From: Desulfobulbus propionicus
GTDB taxonomy: Bacteria > Desulfobacterota > Desulfobulbia > Desulfobulbales > Desulfobulbaceae
Reading direction: 5' to 3'
NCBI GenBank assembly: GCA_002748735.1
Contig: PDTC01000016.1
Span: 24,336-88,335, forward strand
DNA: 64,000 nucleotides
The position numbers were made by a program, and so were the translations under genes. Within the stretch, counting starts at the first letter, position 1, and each line of letters begins with the position of its first letter. Positions 26,236 to 35,348 of the stretch are shown one piece after another. The notes under the pieces were generated by a model that was not told the DNA's origin, made no database searches, and saw only the letters and a program-made list of their open reading frames with translations.

Positions 26236-27612
26236 TCAACTCTCCCGTATGAGCGTCAGCAGCTCATGGGTTTTCTTTTCCAGCAGCGCTGCGTCACCGC
26301 GGGTTTCGACATTGAGGCGCAGCACCGGTTCAGTATTCGATTGCCGCAGATTGAAGCGGTATGTCGGATAGGTGATGGATATGCCATCGGTGGTGTCCCG
26401 CTCTCCATCAGTGTAGCGTTGCTCCACCAGGGCAAGGACACGATCCGGATCCGCCACCCGTGAGTTGATCTCGCCGCTTACCGGAAAAGCAGTGATGCGC
26501 TCATCCACCATCCGGGAAAGTGGCAGCCCTGTCTCGCTGATACACTGCGCCACCAGCAGCCAGGGAATCATTCCGGAGTCACAGTAACCGAACATCCGGA
26601 AATAATGATGCGCTGACATCTCACCTCCATAGACCGCATTCACCTGACGCATCTTCTCTTTGATAAAGGCGTGGCCGGTCTTGGTCATCAACGCTACACC
26701 GCCGGCTTTTTCCACCATCTCCACAGTATTCCAGACCAGTCTGGGATCGTGCAGAATAGTGGACCCGGGATGCTGTTTCAGTATCGCCGTGGCCAGGAGA
26801 CCAACGATATAGTAACCCTCAATGAACCGCCCCTGCTCGTCAAAGAAAAAACATCGGTCAAAATCCCCGTCCCAGGCAATGCCCATGTCAGCTCCGTGGG
26901 AAAGCACCGCGTCGGCGGTCACCGATCTCTTCTCCGGGAGCAGAGGGTTGGGGACACCGTTGGGAAAGGTGCCGTCTGGCTTATGATGCAGTTTAACGAA
27001 CTGAAAGGGCAGATACGTTTCCAACAGATCGACCACCGCACCGGCAGTACCATTACCGCTGTTGACCACCAGTTTCAAGGGGGCAAGATGCTCAGCCCTT
27101 ACATATCCCAGCAGGTGACGAACATAGTCCTCTTTCTTCCCTGCAGGCAGCCGTTGCCCCCTTTTTCCGCACAGTTCTGCCCGCTTCTTTTCCACCCAGG
27201 TATCATCAGCAGCATGCGCCTCTAACGCGTTCAGGCCAGTGTCACCTGAAACCGGACGTGCCCCTTGCTGTACCAGTTTCATTCCATTGTACTCGGCCGG
27301 GTTATGACTGGCGGTCACCATGATCCCACCACCAACCCCTGCCGCCTCGCCACTGAACACCGCATGGTAGACCTCTTCTGTACCACAAAGCCCCAAGTCG
27401 ATGATATCAACGCCACAGGCGAGCAGCTGATCAATCACCGCTGTTGCAAGGTCCTCACTGGAAAGCCGCATATCCCGGCCGACCACGACCGTTTCCGGAT
27501 GAAACCGATCGACAAAGGCCAGGGCCACCCTGGCAGCAAGCTCCGGGTGCAGTTCCTCCGGGACCTTTCCCCGGATATCATACGCTTTGAAACAGGATAG
27601 ATAGGCTCCCAT
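26236..27612 (-). CDS. manB: Phosphomannomutase/phosphoglucomutase
   Basis: A 458-residue enzyme of the alpha-D-phosphohexomutase family. The four domains are recognisable by the phosphoserine loop GGIMVTASHNPAEYNG, the metal loop DGDFDRCFFFDE, the sugar-specificity loop GGEMSAHHYFR (GEMSAHHYF matches AlgC/ManB-type enzymes), and the phosphate-binding loop RQSNTEPVLRLNVET. It converts mannose-6-phosphate to mannose-1-phosphate, feeding ManC, and probably also glucose phosphates. It starts at an ATG with MGAYLSCFKAYDIRGKVPEEL. Confidence 0.94.
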   Translation of the reverse strand: MGAYLSCFKAYDIRGKVPEELHPELAARVALAFVDRFHPETVVVGRDMRLSSEDLATAVIDQLLACGVDIIDLGLCGTEEVYHAVFSGEAAGVGGGIMVTASHNPAEYNGMKLVQQGARPVSGDTGLNALEAHAADDTWVEKKRAELCGKRGQRLPAGKKEDYVRHLLGYVRAEHLAPLKLVVNSGNGTAGAVVDLLETYLPFQFVKLHHKPDGTFPNGVPNPLLPEKRSVTADAVLSHGADMGIAWDGDFDRCFFFDEQGRFIEGYYIVGLLATAILKQHPGSTILHDPRLVWNTVEMVEKAGGVALMTKTGHAFIKEKMRQVNAVYGGEMSAHHYFRMFGYCDSGMIPWLLVAQCISETGLPLSRMVDERITAFPVSGEINSRVADPDRVLALVEQRYTDGERDTTDGISITYPTYRFNLRQSNTEPVLRLNVETRGDAALLEKKTHELLTLIRES

Positions 27613-27763
27613 TCTTTCTCTCCAAGCATTGTTTTGTATAAATCATCACAATCGAGTATGTTCTGGCCACATCCGTCCAGCCCATTACAGGAAGGGACAG
27701 ATATTGCATTGTAGCAGATCTGAACAGGATGTCACCACTGTCATACCGTGAAAGGAGACCACA

Positions 27764-28657
27764 TTGAAAGGTATTATTCTCGCCGGTGGTTCCGGCACCA
27801 GGCTGTACCCTCTCACCAGGGTGCTGTCTAAACAGTTGATTCCTGTGTATGACAAACCCATGATCTACTATCCCCTCTCTGTCCTTATGCTTGCAGGGAT
27901 AAGAGAAATTCTCATCATCTCAACACCCCACGATCTGCCCCGCTTCTCTGAACTGTTCGGTAACGGCAGCCAGCTCGGGTTGACCATTCGCTATGCTGAG
28001 CAGCCCAGGCCCGAAGGACTGGCGCAGGCCTTTCTCATTGGCAAAGACTTTATCGGCGAGGACTCGGTCTGCCTGGTACTGGGTGACAACATCTTTTTTG
28101 GCCCTGGCTTTGCCAGCATCGTTCAGCGCTGCAGTCAACTGCAGGAAGGTGGCACTATTTTTGGGTATCTGGTCAAGGACCCCACGCGCTACGGGGTGGT
28201 GGAATTTGACAGCGACAACCGGGTGATCGGTATTGAAGAAAAACCGAAGATACCAAAGAGCCGGTATGCGGTTCCTGGTCTCTACTTCTATGACAACGAG
28301 GTGGTTCGAGTGGCAGAAGGTCTTCACCCATCTTCGCGGGGAGAGCTGGAGATCACCGATCTCAACCTCCACTACCTGCACCGCCAGCAACTCAAGGTGG
28401 AGTTACTGGGACGTGGTTTCTGCTGGCTGGACACGGGTACCCATGAGTCTCTGCAACAGGCTTCCAGCTATGTGCAGGCCGTGCAGGACCGACAGGGTCT
28501 GAAAATTGCCTGTATCGAGGAAATCGCATACGCACGGGGATACATTGATCGCGGCCAGATAGAGGCTCTGGCCCGGCCCATGATGAAAAACCAGTACGGC
28601 CAATACCTCATGAGTCTGATCGAAACACAGAAAAACGGCATTGAGGGACAGGCATGA
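27764..28657 (+). CDS. rfbA: Glucose-1-phosphate thymidylyltransferase
   Basis: A 297-residue Rml[39 protein letters not shown] at the start, then [27 protein letters not shown] and [15 protein letters not shown]. It makes dTDP-glucose, the first step to dTDP-L-rhamnose. The start is a TTG at 27764, supported by AAAGGAG 6 bases upstream and by family alignment, since no ATG is available before LAGGSGT. It overlaps rfbD by 4 bases (ATGA). The rfbB and rfbC genes are not in the window. Confidence 0.95.
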   Translation: MKGIILAGGSGTRLYPLTRVLSKQLIPVYDKPMIYYPLSVLMLAGIREILIISTPHDLPRFSELFGNGSQLGLTIRYAEQPRPEGLAQAFLIGKDFIGEDSVCLVLGDNIFFGPGFASIVQRCSQLQEGGTIFGYLVKDPTRYGVVEFDSDNRVIGIEEKPKIPKSRYAVPGLYFYDNEVVRVAEGLHPSSRGELEITDLNLHYLHRQQLKVELLGRGFCWLDTGTHESLQQASSYVQAVQDRQGLKIACIEEIAYARGYIDRGQIEALARPMMKNQYGQYLMSLIETQKNGIEGQA

Positions 28658-29553
28658 AAATTCTCATCACCGGTGGCAACGGCCAGCTCGGAACAGACTG
28701 CCTGGACATCCTTGGGGTGTCGCATGAGTGTAAAAGTACCGACTACCAGGAACTGGATATCACCAACCAGAACCAGGTCACCTCCTACCTTACAGCGACA
28801 AATCCCGAGGTGGTCATCAACTGCGCAGCGTACACGGCAGTGGACCGCTGCGAAAACGACGAGGCAAAATGCCGCGCCATCAACGCTCAGGGACCGGCCA
28901 ATCTGGCCACAGCGTGCAACTCGGTTGGCGCCAGGTTTATCCACATCTCAACTGACTACGTCTTTGACGGCAAAAAACCTGCACCTCAGTACTACCAGGA
29001 ACAAGATCCTGTACATCCCCTGTCAGTGTACGGTGCCACGAAACTGCAAGGAGAACTCGCCGCACAGCACGCCGAAAACCACCTCATTCTCCGGCCAGCA
29101 TGGCTGTATGGCATTGGTGGTGCCAACTTTCTCAAGACCATGCTTCGTCTGGCCGTGGCCGATCCGACCCGCACCATCCGTGTCGTCGATGACCAGTTCG
29201 GCTCACTGACTTGGTCTTACAGCCTGGCACGACAGATAGCCGTTGTTCTCGATAATGACCTGCAGGGAATCGCTCACGCCACTGCCGAGGGGTACAGCAA
29301 CTGGTATCAGGCAGCAAAATATTTCCTGCAGAGGATGGGAGTGAACCACACCATTGAGCCATGCACCACCAGTGAGTACCCCACTCCTGCTCACCGTCCG
29401 GGCAACTCGATTCTGGAGAACACCCGTCTGAAACAGGCAGGGAAAAACGTGATGCGTGACTGGAAAGAGGACGTCGACCTGTTCATCGAAAAATTTCGAG
29501 AACAACTGCTGACCGAGGCTGTCGCTGCAGCCGGGAAACAGGCCATTCCCTGA
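28654..29553 (+). CDS. rfbD: dTDP-4-dehydrorhamnose reductase
   Basis: A 299-residue RmlD, a short-chain dehydrogenase-type enzyme. It has the NAD(P) loop [14 protein letters not shown], the DITNQNQV segment, the [14 protein letters not shown] motif, the catalytic STDYVFDGK with YGATKLQGE (Tyr-x3-Lys), and RPAWLYG. It carries out the last reduction to dTDP-L-rhamnose, a building block of O-antigen and other surface polysaccharides. It is translationally coupled to rfbA. Confidence 0.94.
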   Translation: MKILITGGNGQLGTDCLDILGVSHECKSTDYQELDITNQNQVTSYLTATNPEVVINCAAYTAVDRCENDEAKCRAINAQGPANLATACNSVGARFIHISTDYVFDGKKPAPQYYQEQDPVHPLSVYGATKLQGELAAQHAENHLILRPAWLYGIGGANFLKTMLRLAVADPTRTIRVVDDQFGSLTWSYSLARQIAVVLDNDLQGIAHATAEGYSNWYQAAKYFLQRMGVNHTIEPCTTSEYPTPAHRPGNSILENTRLKQAGKNVMRDWKEDVDLFIEKFREQLLTEAVAAAGKQAIP

Positions 29554-29579
29554 TTCTTCACCTCAGGGTTACCCCCTGG

Positions 29580-30143
29580 CTAGAATAAGGCAGCCTGTTG
29601 TCGAACAACCGTATCGGGTGAAATAGCCGGCTCCTTGGGAAGAAAATATTTTCTAATCTCTGGATCGTTGATCCAGCGCTGCAACTCCGAGGCCCCCAAC
29701 TGCAGGTAAGGGCTGACAAGTGATTTTTTAAGCATATCATTAGTGGAGGAAAGACTTGAAGCCAGAAACATATACAGCATTGACGTCAAGACAACGCCTT
29801 TCACCAGGCCAAGACCCAACCCCAACAGCCGGTCAAACCAGCCAAGAAAAGTGAGTTCCATCACCTTGCGCAAGAGTTTACCAAGCAGAATAAATCCTGC
29901 TGCAAAGAGAAGGAACATCAGGCCAAAACTGACAAGAAAGACGAGCCTGGGGTTTTCGAGGAAGCCTTGTACATGGGGTACCAGCTCACCACTGTACTGC
30001 CCGGCCAGCAGATAACTGCCCACCAGGGCAAAAAAAGCGGCCAGCTGGCGCATAAAGCCAATCCAGCCTCCCCTGATCATAAAAAAAAACAGAATACAGA
30101 CAACAATCATGTCAAAAACTGAAACATCGGCAATAAAAGACAC
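29580..30143 (-). CDS. cvpA: CvpA-family inner-membrane protein
   Basis: A 187-residue protein with four hydrophobic helices (about VFDMIVVCILFFFMIRGGWIGF, LAAFFALVGSYLLAG, LVFLVSFGLMFLLFAAGFILLG and LGLGLGLVKGVVLTSMLYMFLA). The family signature RGGWIGFMRQ after helix 1 and FDRLLGLGLGLVKG near helix 4 are typical of CvpA. Its role is poorly known (colicin V production and envelope homeostasis). The start is a GTG at 30143 with AGGAG 9 bases upstream; an open extension to 30200 has no ribosome site. It converges on rfbD. Confidence 0.85.
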   Translation of the reverse strand: MSFIADVSVFDMIVVCILFFFMIRGGWIGFMRQLAAFFALVGSYLLAGQYSGELVPHVQGFLENPRLVFLVSFGLMFLLFAAGFILLGKLLRKVMELTFLGWFDRLLGLGLGLVKGVVLTSMLYMFLASSLSSTNDMLKKSLVSPYLQLGASELQRWINDPEIRKYFLPKEPAISPDTVVRQQAALF

Positions 30144-30239
30144 GGTTCTTCTCTCCTGAGAGCTTCGTGATATACAAAATGACACGTATATTTTTCCCAA
30201 CTATATCCGATCCCGCCCCCCAGACAAGAACAAATTCCC

Positions 30240-31022
30240 ATGCACGCTGTACGTTCCTTATCTGTTAACCCGGCCTGGGATGCTCTCTGCCCTGTAATGG
30301 CAAAGGCCCTGCGGGTCCCGACAGCGATGGTGGCGATAGACCTGGGACGAATGCAGCCATTGCTGCACCAGCGGAAAACCGGAACAGATCCCCTGAGGCG
30401 CTGCCTCTCGATTGAAGAACAGCAATATTTTTCCCGGTTTCATTCGGAAAAAAGGATAAAAGAGTGGCTTGGAGGCAGACTCGCGGCAAAAATGAGTCTC
30501 TGTCAGCTGCAGGGAGTACAGCCGGCAACAACAGCAATTTTGGCCCAATGGACTGTCCTTCCTGATATCAATGGCCGCCCTGTTCCTTTTTGTCGAAACA
30601 GCTCCATGCCCCTACCAGCGCTTTCCATCTCCCACAGCGAGGACTTTGCGGTTGCCCTCGCTACCCGGGCCGCTGACTGCGGTATTGATCTCCAGAAAAT
30701 TTCCAGCAAGCTGCCCAGACTCATGCAACGCTTTACGACCCCTGAAGAGCTCGATCTTTTCCAGCAGCAACGTCCAGAAGAAAACGACGACGCACACCTG
30801 ACCATGATCTGGACAGCAAAGGAGGCGTTTAAAAAAGCGCAACTGTATGATAGCCACGTCTCTTTTCAAGGGATCTCCATTCGCAGCGTTGAATGGTCTT
30901 TTGAGGAAAAATTACTGGCAGCAGAATGTCATTGTCAGCAGCCTGTAAAGAGAAGTATGGTCTTCATCTCTGGTATTCAAGGGTATAACATCGCGTGCTG
31001 TCTTGGAGGCCGCCATGCCTGA
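30240..31022 (+). CDS. 4'-phosphopantetheinyl transferase superfamily protein
   Basis: A 260-residue Sfp-type enzyme that loads the CoA pantetheine arm on carrier proteins. The motifs are present: LSISHSEDFAVAL (P2 region), CGIDLQKI (metal-binding Asp) and IWTAKEAFKKA (WxxKEA). No polyketide, peptide synthetase or fatty acid synthase genes are nearby, so its carrier protein must be encoded elsewhere; it could serve as a second acyl carrier protein synthase. It overlaps mutM by 8 bases, so the two are cotranscribed. Confidence 0.9.
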   Translation: MHAVRSLSVNPAWDALCPVMAKALRVPTAMVAIDLGRMQPLLHQRKTGTDPLRRCLSIEEQQYFSRFHSEKRIKEWLGGRLAAKMSLCQLQGVQPATTAILAQWTVLPDINGRPVPFCRNSSMPLPALSISHSEDFAVALATRAADCGIDLQKISSKLPRLMQRFTTPEELDLFQQQRPEENDDAHLTMIWTAKEAFKKAQLYDSHVSFQGISIRSVEWSFEEKLLAAECHCQQPVKRSMVFISGIQGYNIACCLGGRHA

Positions 31023-31851
31023 ACTTCCCGAAGTCGAGGTTACCCGCAGAGGGCTCCTCCCCCACCTGACGGAGCGCAGGATCGTACGCCTCGCAACCAG
31101 CGGCAAACGGTTACGCCTGCCTGTCCGGCGAAAATTATTGCAGCGCTGCCTGATAGACGCGGTTGTCACCGGCATTGAGCGAAGGGCAAAATATCTTTTA
31201 TTTCGTATAGAGAACGGCGCGACCATGGTGGTCCACCTCGGCATGACCGGCAAACTTGGCATCTTTCCGGCAACAGCGCCGCCCGCCCGGCATGATCACC
31301 TTCGGTTGACCCTGGATAACGGCCTGGAGTTACGGTTCAACGACAGCCGCCGTTTTGGCAGTGTGCAAATATGGTCACCTGAAACTATTTCTGGCATGGA
31401 GACTCAATTCGAGCAGCAACAGGGCCTTGAACCGCTCGATGAGAACTTTACTCCGGGCATACTGGCAACGCTTGCGGCAAACCGGCATCTCCCAATCAAA
31501 CAATTCCTGATGAATTCCCGCCTGATCGCAGGCATCGGCAATATCTACGCCAACGAGAGCCTGTTCACGGCTGGAATACATCCGCTTACCCCGGCCTGCA
31601 AACTGCAGCCCAAGCAATGGACCAGGCTGGTTAAGAGCATCCGAACGACCTTGCGTAAGGCAATAGACGCGGGAGGCACGACGATCTCTGACTTTATCAG
31701 CAGCAGTGGTCAGCCGGGGTACTTTCAGCTACAACTGGCAGTCTACCAGCAGGACGGGACCTCCTGTCGTATTTGTGGAAAAATGATACAAAAAATAGTT
31801 CTGGGCGGGCGGGCCACCTATTTCTGTGCTGGCTGTCAAAAAAAACGATAG
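31015..31851 (+). CDS. mutM: Formamidopyrimidine-DNA glycosylase
   Basis: A 278-residue Fpg. It begins MPELPEVEVTRRGL, giving the catalytic Pro-2 and Glu-3 after loss of Met. Later features are the H2TH helix pair (NSRLIAGIGNIYANESLF) and a C-terminal zinc finger CRICG...CAGC (two CxxC pairs). It removes 8-oxoguanine and other oxidised purines and cuts the backbone, in the cytoplasm. The start is fixed by the PELPEVE motif, so the longer open frame from 31003 is not used. It overlaps the upstream transferase gene. Confidence 0.96.
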   Translation: MPELPEVEVTRRGLLPHLTERRIVRLATSGKRLRLPVRRKLLQRCLIDAVVTGIERRAKYLLFRIENGATMVVHLGMTGKLGIFPATAPPARHDHLRLTLDNGLELRFNDSRRFGSVQIWSPETISGMETQFEQQQGLEPLDENFTPGILATLAANRHLPIKQFLMNSRLIAGIGNIYANESLFTAGIHPLTPACKLQPKQWTRLVKSIRTTLRKAIDAGGTTISDFISSSGQPGYFQLQLAVYQQDGTSCRICGKMIQKIVLGGRATYFCAGCQKKR

Positions 31852-31995
31852 AGGAGCCTGTTAAAAAGAGGCTAACAGAAAAAGAGTATTATCGTCTTTT
31901 TGACAGTACTATCCCGCTGTTTTATCGAAGAAGAGAGAGACAAAAACGCTGACGACAAGCAGTGCCATGACGAGGCGAAGACGATATAGGTATAC

Positions 31996-32967
31996 TTACC
32001 TCACCAGGTAGACGTGATCGATATATATCGTACGAGGCCTTTGCTGTCGCGTGACAAAGAACCCCAGGCCTTCGATCTGCGCCATGTCCATCAATCGCGT
32101 CGCAGGTGACTTGCGTACAGCATCAAGGGAGATTTGCAGATCATTCCACCCCTGTTGCAGCTCGAAACGCTGCAAAAAACGATCAGTAAATACGCGTCCG
32201 TGATCACCGTGGTTGCTGTCGTGAATACGGCAATGAAGACACATGGGCTCTTCATCGACCTTAAAAACACTCAAACACAACCACGTAAAATCCCGCCAGT
32301 CATGAGGAAAATACATCAACGATGCCCCCGAATACTTGGCAGTTGTCAGTTGTACCCGCATGGCACCCTTGCCGTGCCGGGCCATCTGACGATCATAATG
32401 AACCCGGCCCTGCCAGCGCTCCACTTCCATACTGCTTTGAAAATCTGAGAGGACCGGAAACTGTTTTCTGGCTCGATGTTCATCCAGCAACGCCCGACTC
32501 AGAGGCACAGCCGTAAAGATAAGCAGGAAAAATGTTATTCCCGCCGCTGTCAGCACAACCCGCCGCCAGACAGTGCCGTGCATTCCAGAACCTGCTACTT
32601 CCCTGGGCAGGATAAGCCAGCAGAAAGCGGCAAGACACCCCAACATATTCCGCAGAAGATCAAAAAACGAAACCGATCGACCTCCAAGCCGCTGCTGCAC
32701 CAACTCAATACCTATACCTGCCAGTAGCACAACTCCGAACAACAGGCCGGCAGCGTGCCACAAGGATCTCTTTTGCTGCTGGCCACGGACCCTGCTCCAT
32801 AACAACGAACTTCCCAGAAAAAAAAACAGTACGTGTCCCAAATCCCAGGCGGCCTTGAACGAACGGCTGCTGTAATATCCAGGACCTCCATAAAAAAAGA
32901 ATGGTGCCCCCAAGATAATGGCTAACCAGCAAAAAGCCATGTATCCCTGCCAACTCCTGGAACTCAT
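31996..32967 (-). CDS. VanZ-like membrane protein with C-terminal sugar-binding-like domain
   Basis: A 323-residue protein. The N-terminal ~185 residues have about five hydrophobic helices and a VanZ-like layout (GHVLFFFLGSSLLW ... GIGIELVQQRLGGRSVSFFDLLRNMLGCLAA). Residues about 190-323 (DFQSSMEVERWQGRVHYDRQMARHGKGAMRVQLTTA onward, ending TIYIDHVYLVR) resemble a galactose-binding/CBM-like jelly roll. The protein could anchor in the inner membrane with a carbohydrate-facing C-terminus. The start is an ATG at 32967 with a GAGGGGG ribosome site; the longer open frame to 33084 is within the neighbour's end. It is downstream of the ATP sulfurylase/APS kinase gene by 37 bases, so probably cotranscribed with it. 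Its function is unknown. Confidence 0.7.
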   Translation of the reverse strand: MSSRSWQGYMAFCWLAIILGAPFFFYGGPGYYSSRSFKAAWDLGHVLFFFLGSSLLWSRVRGQQQKRSLWHAAGLLFGVVLLAGIGIELVQQRLGGRSVSFFDLLRNMLGCLAAFCWLILPREVAGSGMHGTVWRRVVLTAAGITFFLLIFTAVPLSRALLDEHRARKQFPVLSDFQSSMEVERWQGRVHYDRQMARHGKGAMRVQLTTAKYSGASLMYFPHDWRDFTWLCLSVFKVDEEPMCLHCRIHDSNHGDHGRVFTDRFLQRFELQQGWNDLQISLDAVRKSPATRLMDMAQIEGLGFFVTRQQRPRTIYIDHVYLVR

Positions 32968-33004
32968 GCCCCCTCTTTTATGGTCGCAAAGGCGTTCTTC
33001 ATCC

Positions 33005-34717
33005 TTATCGGATATACCCCTGCTCCTCCAGATGAAGAATAATCTCTTGCACGGCCTCAGCCGGAGTGAGGCTGCTCGTGTCAATAATTACTTCAGGAGT
33101 ATCGGGTGGTATATAGGGGTCGCTTACACCCGTGACCCCTTTCATCAGCCCTTTTCTTGCCTTGGCATATAGACCTTTTCTGTCACGTTGCTCACAGATT
33201 TCCAGGGGCGTGGCGACATACACTTCAATATAGCCACCATACCGGCTGATCAGTTCCCGGTTTGCCCGCCTTGACTCTTCATAGGGCGCTATGGGAGCGC
33301 AAAGAGCTATACCGCCATTTTTCGTAATCTCACTTGCCACAAAACCAATACGCGTTACGTTCAATTCTCGGTGTTCTTTGGAGAATTTTAACTCGGAAGA
33401 GAGGTTTCGCCTGACAATATCGCCATCAAGCAGAGTCACCGGCCGGTCGCGCATTTCCATGAATCGAACCATCAAGACTTTGGCGATGGTCGATTTCCCC
33501 GATCCGGAAAGTCCGGTCATGAAAACAGTAAATCCCTGGCGGGACCGAGGCGGGAAGGCACGACGAAGTTCCTTCACTACTCCTTCATAGCTGAACCATG
33601 TCGGCACTTCCATCCCCCACTCCAGTCGTCGCCTTAACTCCTCCGAGGTGATATTTTTTACTGTGTCCTGTGAGGCCGCCTGGTCGAGAAAAACGTATTG
33701 AGCCTTACTTTCCAGGTATCCCATAGGGCGCTCCGGTACCATTTCAATACCGGTCTCCGCAGCCATATCCATTACCAGCTGCTGGGCTGCCCCCTTCTCA
33801 TAAAATAACTCTCTGCCATTACCGGTAAAGGGATCACCATGATCTTCTCCCACCATAAAATGGCTGCAGCCAAAATTTTTTCGAATTACTGCATGCCAAA
33901 GTGCCTCTTTCGGTCCTGCATGACGCTCTGCAAGAGGAGTAATACCTAGCAAAATCATATTACGGGGAAACTGTTTGACAAACTCCTGATAGCAATGCAC
34001 ATGGGTGTAATGCTCCATGTTACCAGGGTGTTCCAGGCCGACAGCGGGCTGGAGCAGGATATTAGCACCGATCTCCCGGGCAGCAGCCAAAACCATTTCT
34101 CGATGAGCGCAATGAAGATATTCCCTGGTATGAAACCCCAAAACCTGACGCCAGCCATACTGGGTAAAGCGTCGATGGGTTCCGGAAGGTGTCAATCTCA
34201 AGTCCCGAAAATCATAGTGAATGGGTAAAGAAACACCTTCTACAGGCCCACTGACGTACCACTCGCCCACTTGAGAGTAGAGGTTGTGCACGCCGGGATG
34301 AAGGGTACTGTCACTGGTGCCGTACACAGCTTCCGCTTCGCTTGTCTTTTCAGGTTTCCAGACATCTTCGACGGTCAGGATTGCGAGAAGAAAGCCTTCC
34401 TGATCAGTTAGGGCAATCCGCTGACCTCTTTGCAGGCGCTGAGCAAATGCCACATCAACATCAAGACAGATAGGCATCGGCCAGACAGTTCCATCTTCAA
34501 GGCGCATCTCTTCGAGTACCCTCTGATAGTCACTCTGCCCCAGGTATCCACTGAGCGGATAAAAGCCCCTGTTCAACAGCAACTCAAGATCATAGAGTTG
34601 CCGTATATTCAAATCCAGAGAAACCAGATCAATGGCCTCGTGCCGCAACAACTCAGCGTGACGAAAGTGTACAACCAGTGACTCAGAATGTTCATTTGGA
34701 CTTTTTTTCACGTTCAT
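33005..34717 (-). CDS. Bifunctional ATP sulfurylase/APS kinase-like protein with divergent sulfurylase motifs
   Basis: A 570-residue fusion. Residues 1-380 align with ATP sulfurylase (the PUA-like N domain; VGLEHPGNMEHYTHVHCYQ; LWHAVIRKNFGCSHFMVGEDH). Residues about 396-570 are an adenylylsulfate kinase with Walker A GLSGSGKST (402-410), LLDGDIVRRNL and the GLYAKARKG lid. The kinase half looks intact. In the sulfurylase half the QTRNPxHxxH motif reads HTREYLHCAH (196-205) and GRDH reads GEDH (290-293). Both histidines are kept, but several canonical residues are changed. It should make PAPS if the first half is active, perhaps for sulfation rather than sulfate respiration. It is linked with the VanZ-like gene. 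Confidence 0.8.
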   Translation of the reverse strand: MNVKKSPNEHSESLVVHFRHAELLRHEAIDLVSLDLNIRQLYDLELLLNRGFYPLSGYLGQSDYQRVLEEMRLEDGTVWPMPICLDVDVAFAQRLQRGQRIALTDQEGFLLAILTVEDVWKPEKTSEAEAVYGTSDSTLHPGVHNLYSQVGEWYVSGPVEGVSLPIHYDFRDLRLTPSGTHRRFTQYGWRQVLGFHTREYLHCAHREMVLAAAREIGANILLQPAVGLEHPGNMEHYTHVHCYQEFVKQFPRNMILLGITPLAERHAGPKEALWHAVIRKNFGCSHFMVGEDHGDPFTGNGRELFYEKGAAQQLVMDMAAETGIEMVPERPMGYLESKAQYVFLDQAASQDTVKNITSEELRRRLEWGMEVPTWFSYEGVVKELRRAFPPRSRQGFTVFMTGLSGSGKSTIAKVLMVRFMEMRDRPVTLLDGDIVRRNLSSELKFSKEHRELNVTRIGFVASEITKNGGIALCAPIAPYEESRRANRELISRYGGYIEVYVATPLEICEQRDRKGLYAKARKGLMKGVTGVSDPYIPPDTPEVIIDTSSLTPAEAVQEIILHLEEQGYIR

Positions 34718-35348
34718 TTCTCCTGAAATTCAATCTGATTCCCTCAAAGTAACAGTACTCAACCACGAATAAAAATACCACCCTCTCCGTTTATCCGACT
34801 ATACCTGAGCAATTCCTGTTGCTTTCACGCCCACGATAATTGCTGCAGCCCTTTTCGACAACGCTGGTAACCCCTCACTGCCTAGAAAAGGATATAAAAA
34901 GACCTGCCAGCTTTTTTGGATATTTTTTTAATTATTCTAATTGGTTATATGGAAAACTGAAAGGTATGATAATGCCGCCTGTCTTGTGTGAAACTTCTCT
35001 AGCGTTACAAAAAGAAAAGCCGACAAACAGCGAAGCAAAAATAATGGGGACGATTTCGAAACCTGCAGTAGCCATATGCCTGTTGGCCAATTTCAAGGAT
35101 AATCACTGCTCACGCGATGAACCGGCTTGTTGCCTTCCTGGTTATTCTGGCTGGTCAGTATCTCGAGCCAGGTGACCGTAAGGTGCAATACTTACACTCT
35201 ATGCTAACAGATTTGCCGCTTTCCCGTTAAACGAAGACTACGCACCAGTTGCCCTCGCCTGCGCATTGGTGTATAGTTTTTTCCCGACCAGTATGTTGCA
35301 GCCTGTCGCTGCCTCTTCTTTTTTCCAGCACACACAGCAGGTGAGGGC
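34718..35348. other. 630-base divergent intergenic region upstream of pyrG
   Basis: It holds no gene I can support. On the plus strand a promoter-like pair, TTGGTT at 34941-34946 and TATGAT at 34965-34970 with an 18-base spacer, lies about 380 bases before pyrG in an AT-rich patch. This is suggestive only. Confidence 0.35.

Noticed and set aside
34840-35175. A 111-codon plus-strand frame upstream of pyrG
   Set aside because: There is no ribosome site before its ATG and no recognised motif; it is more likely chance in a 630-base intergenic region.
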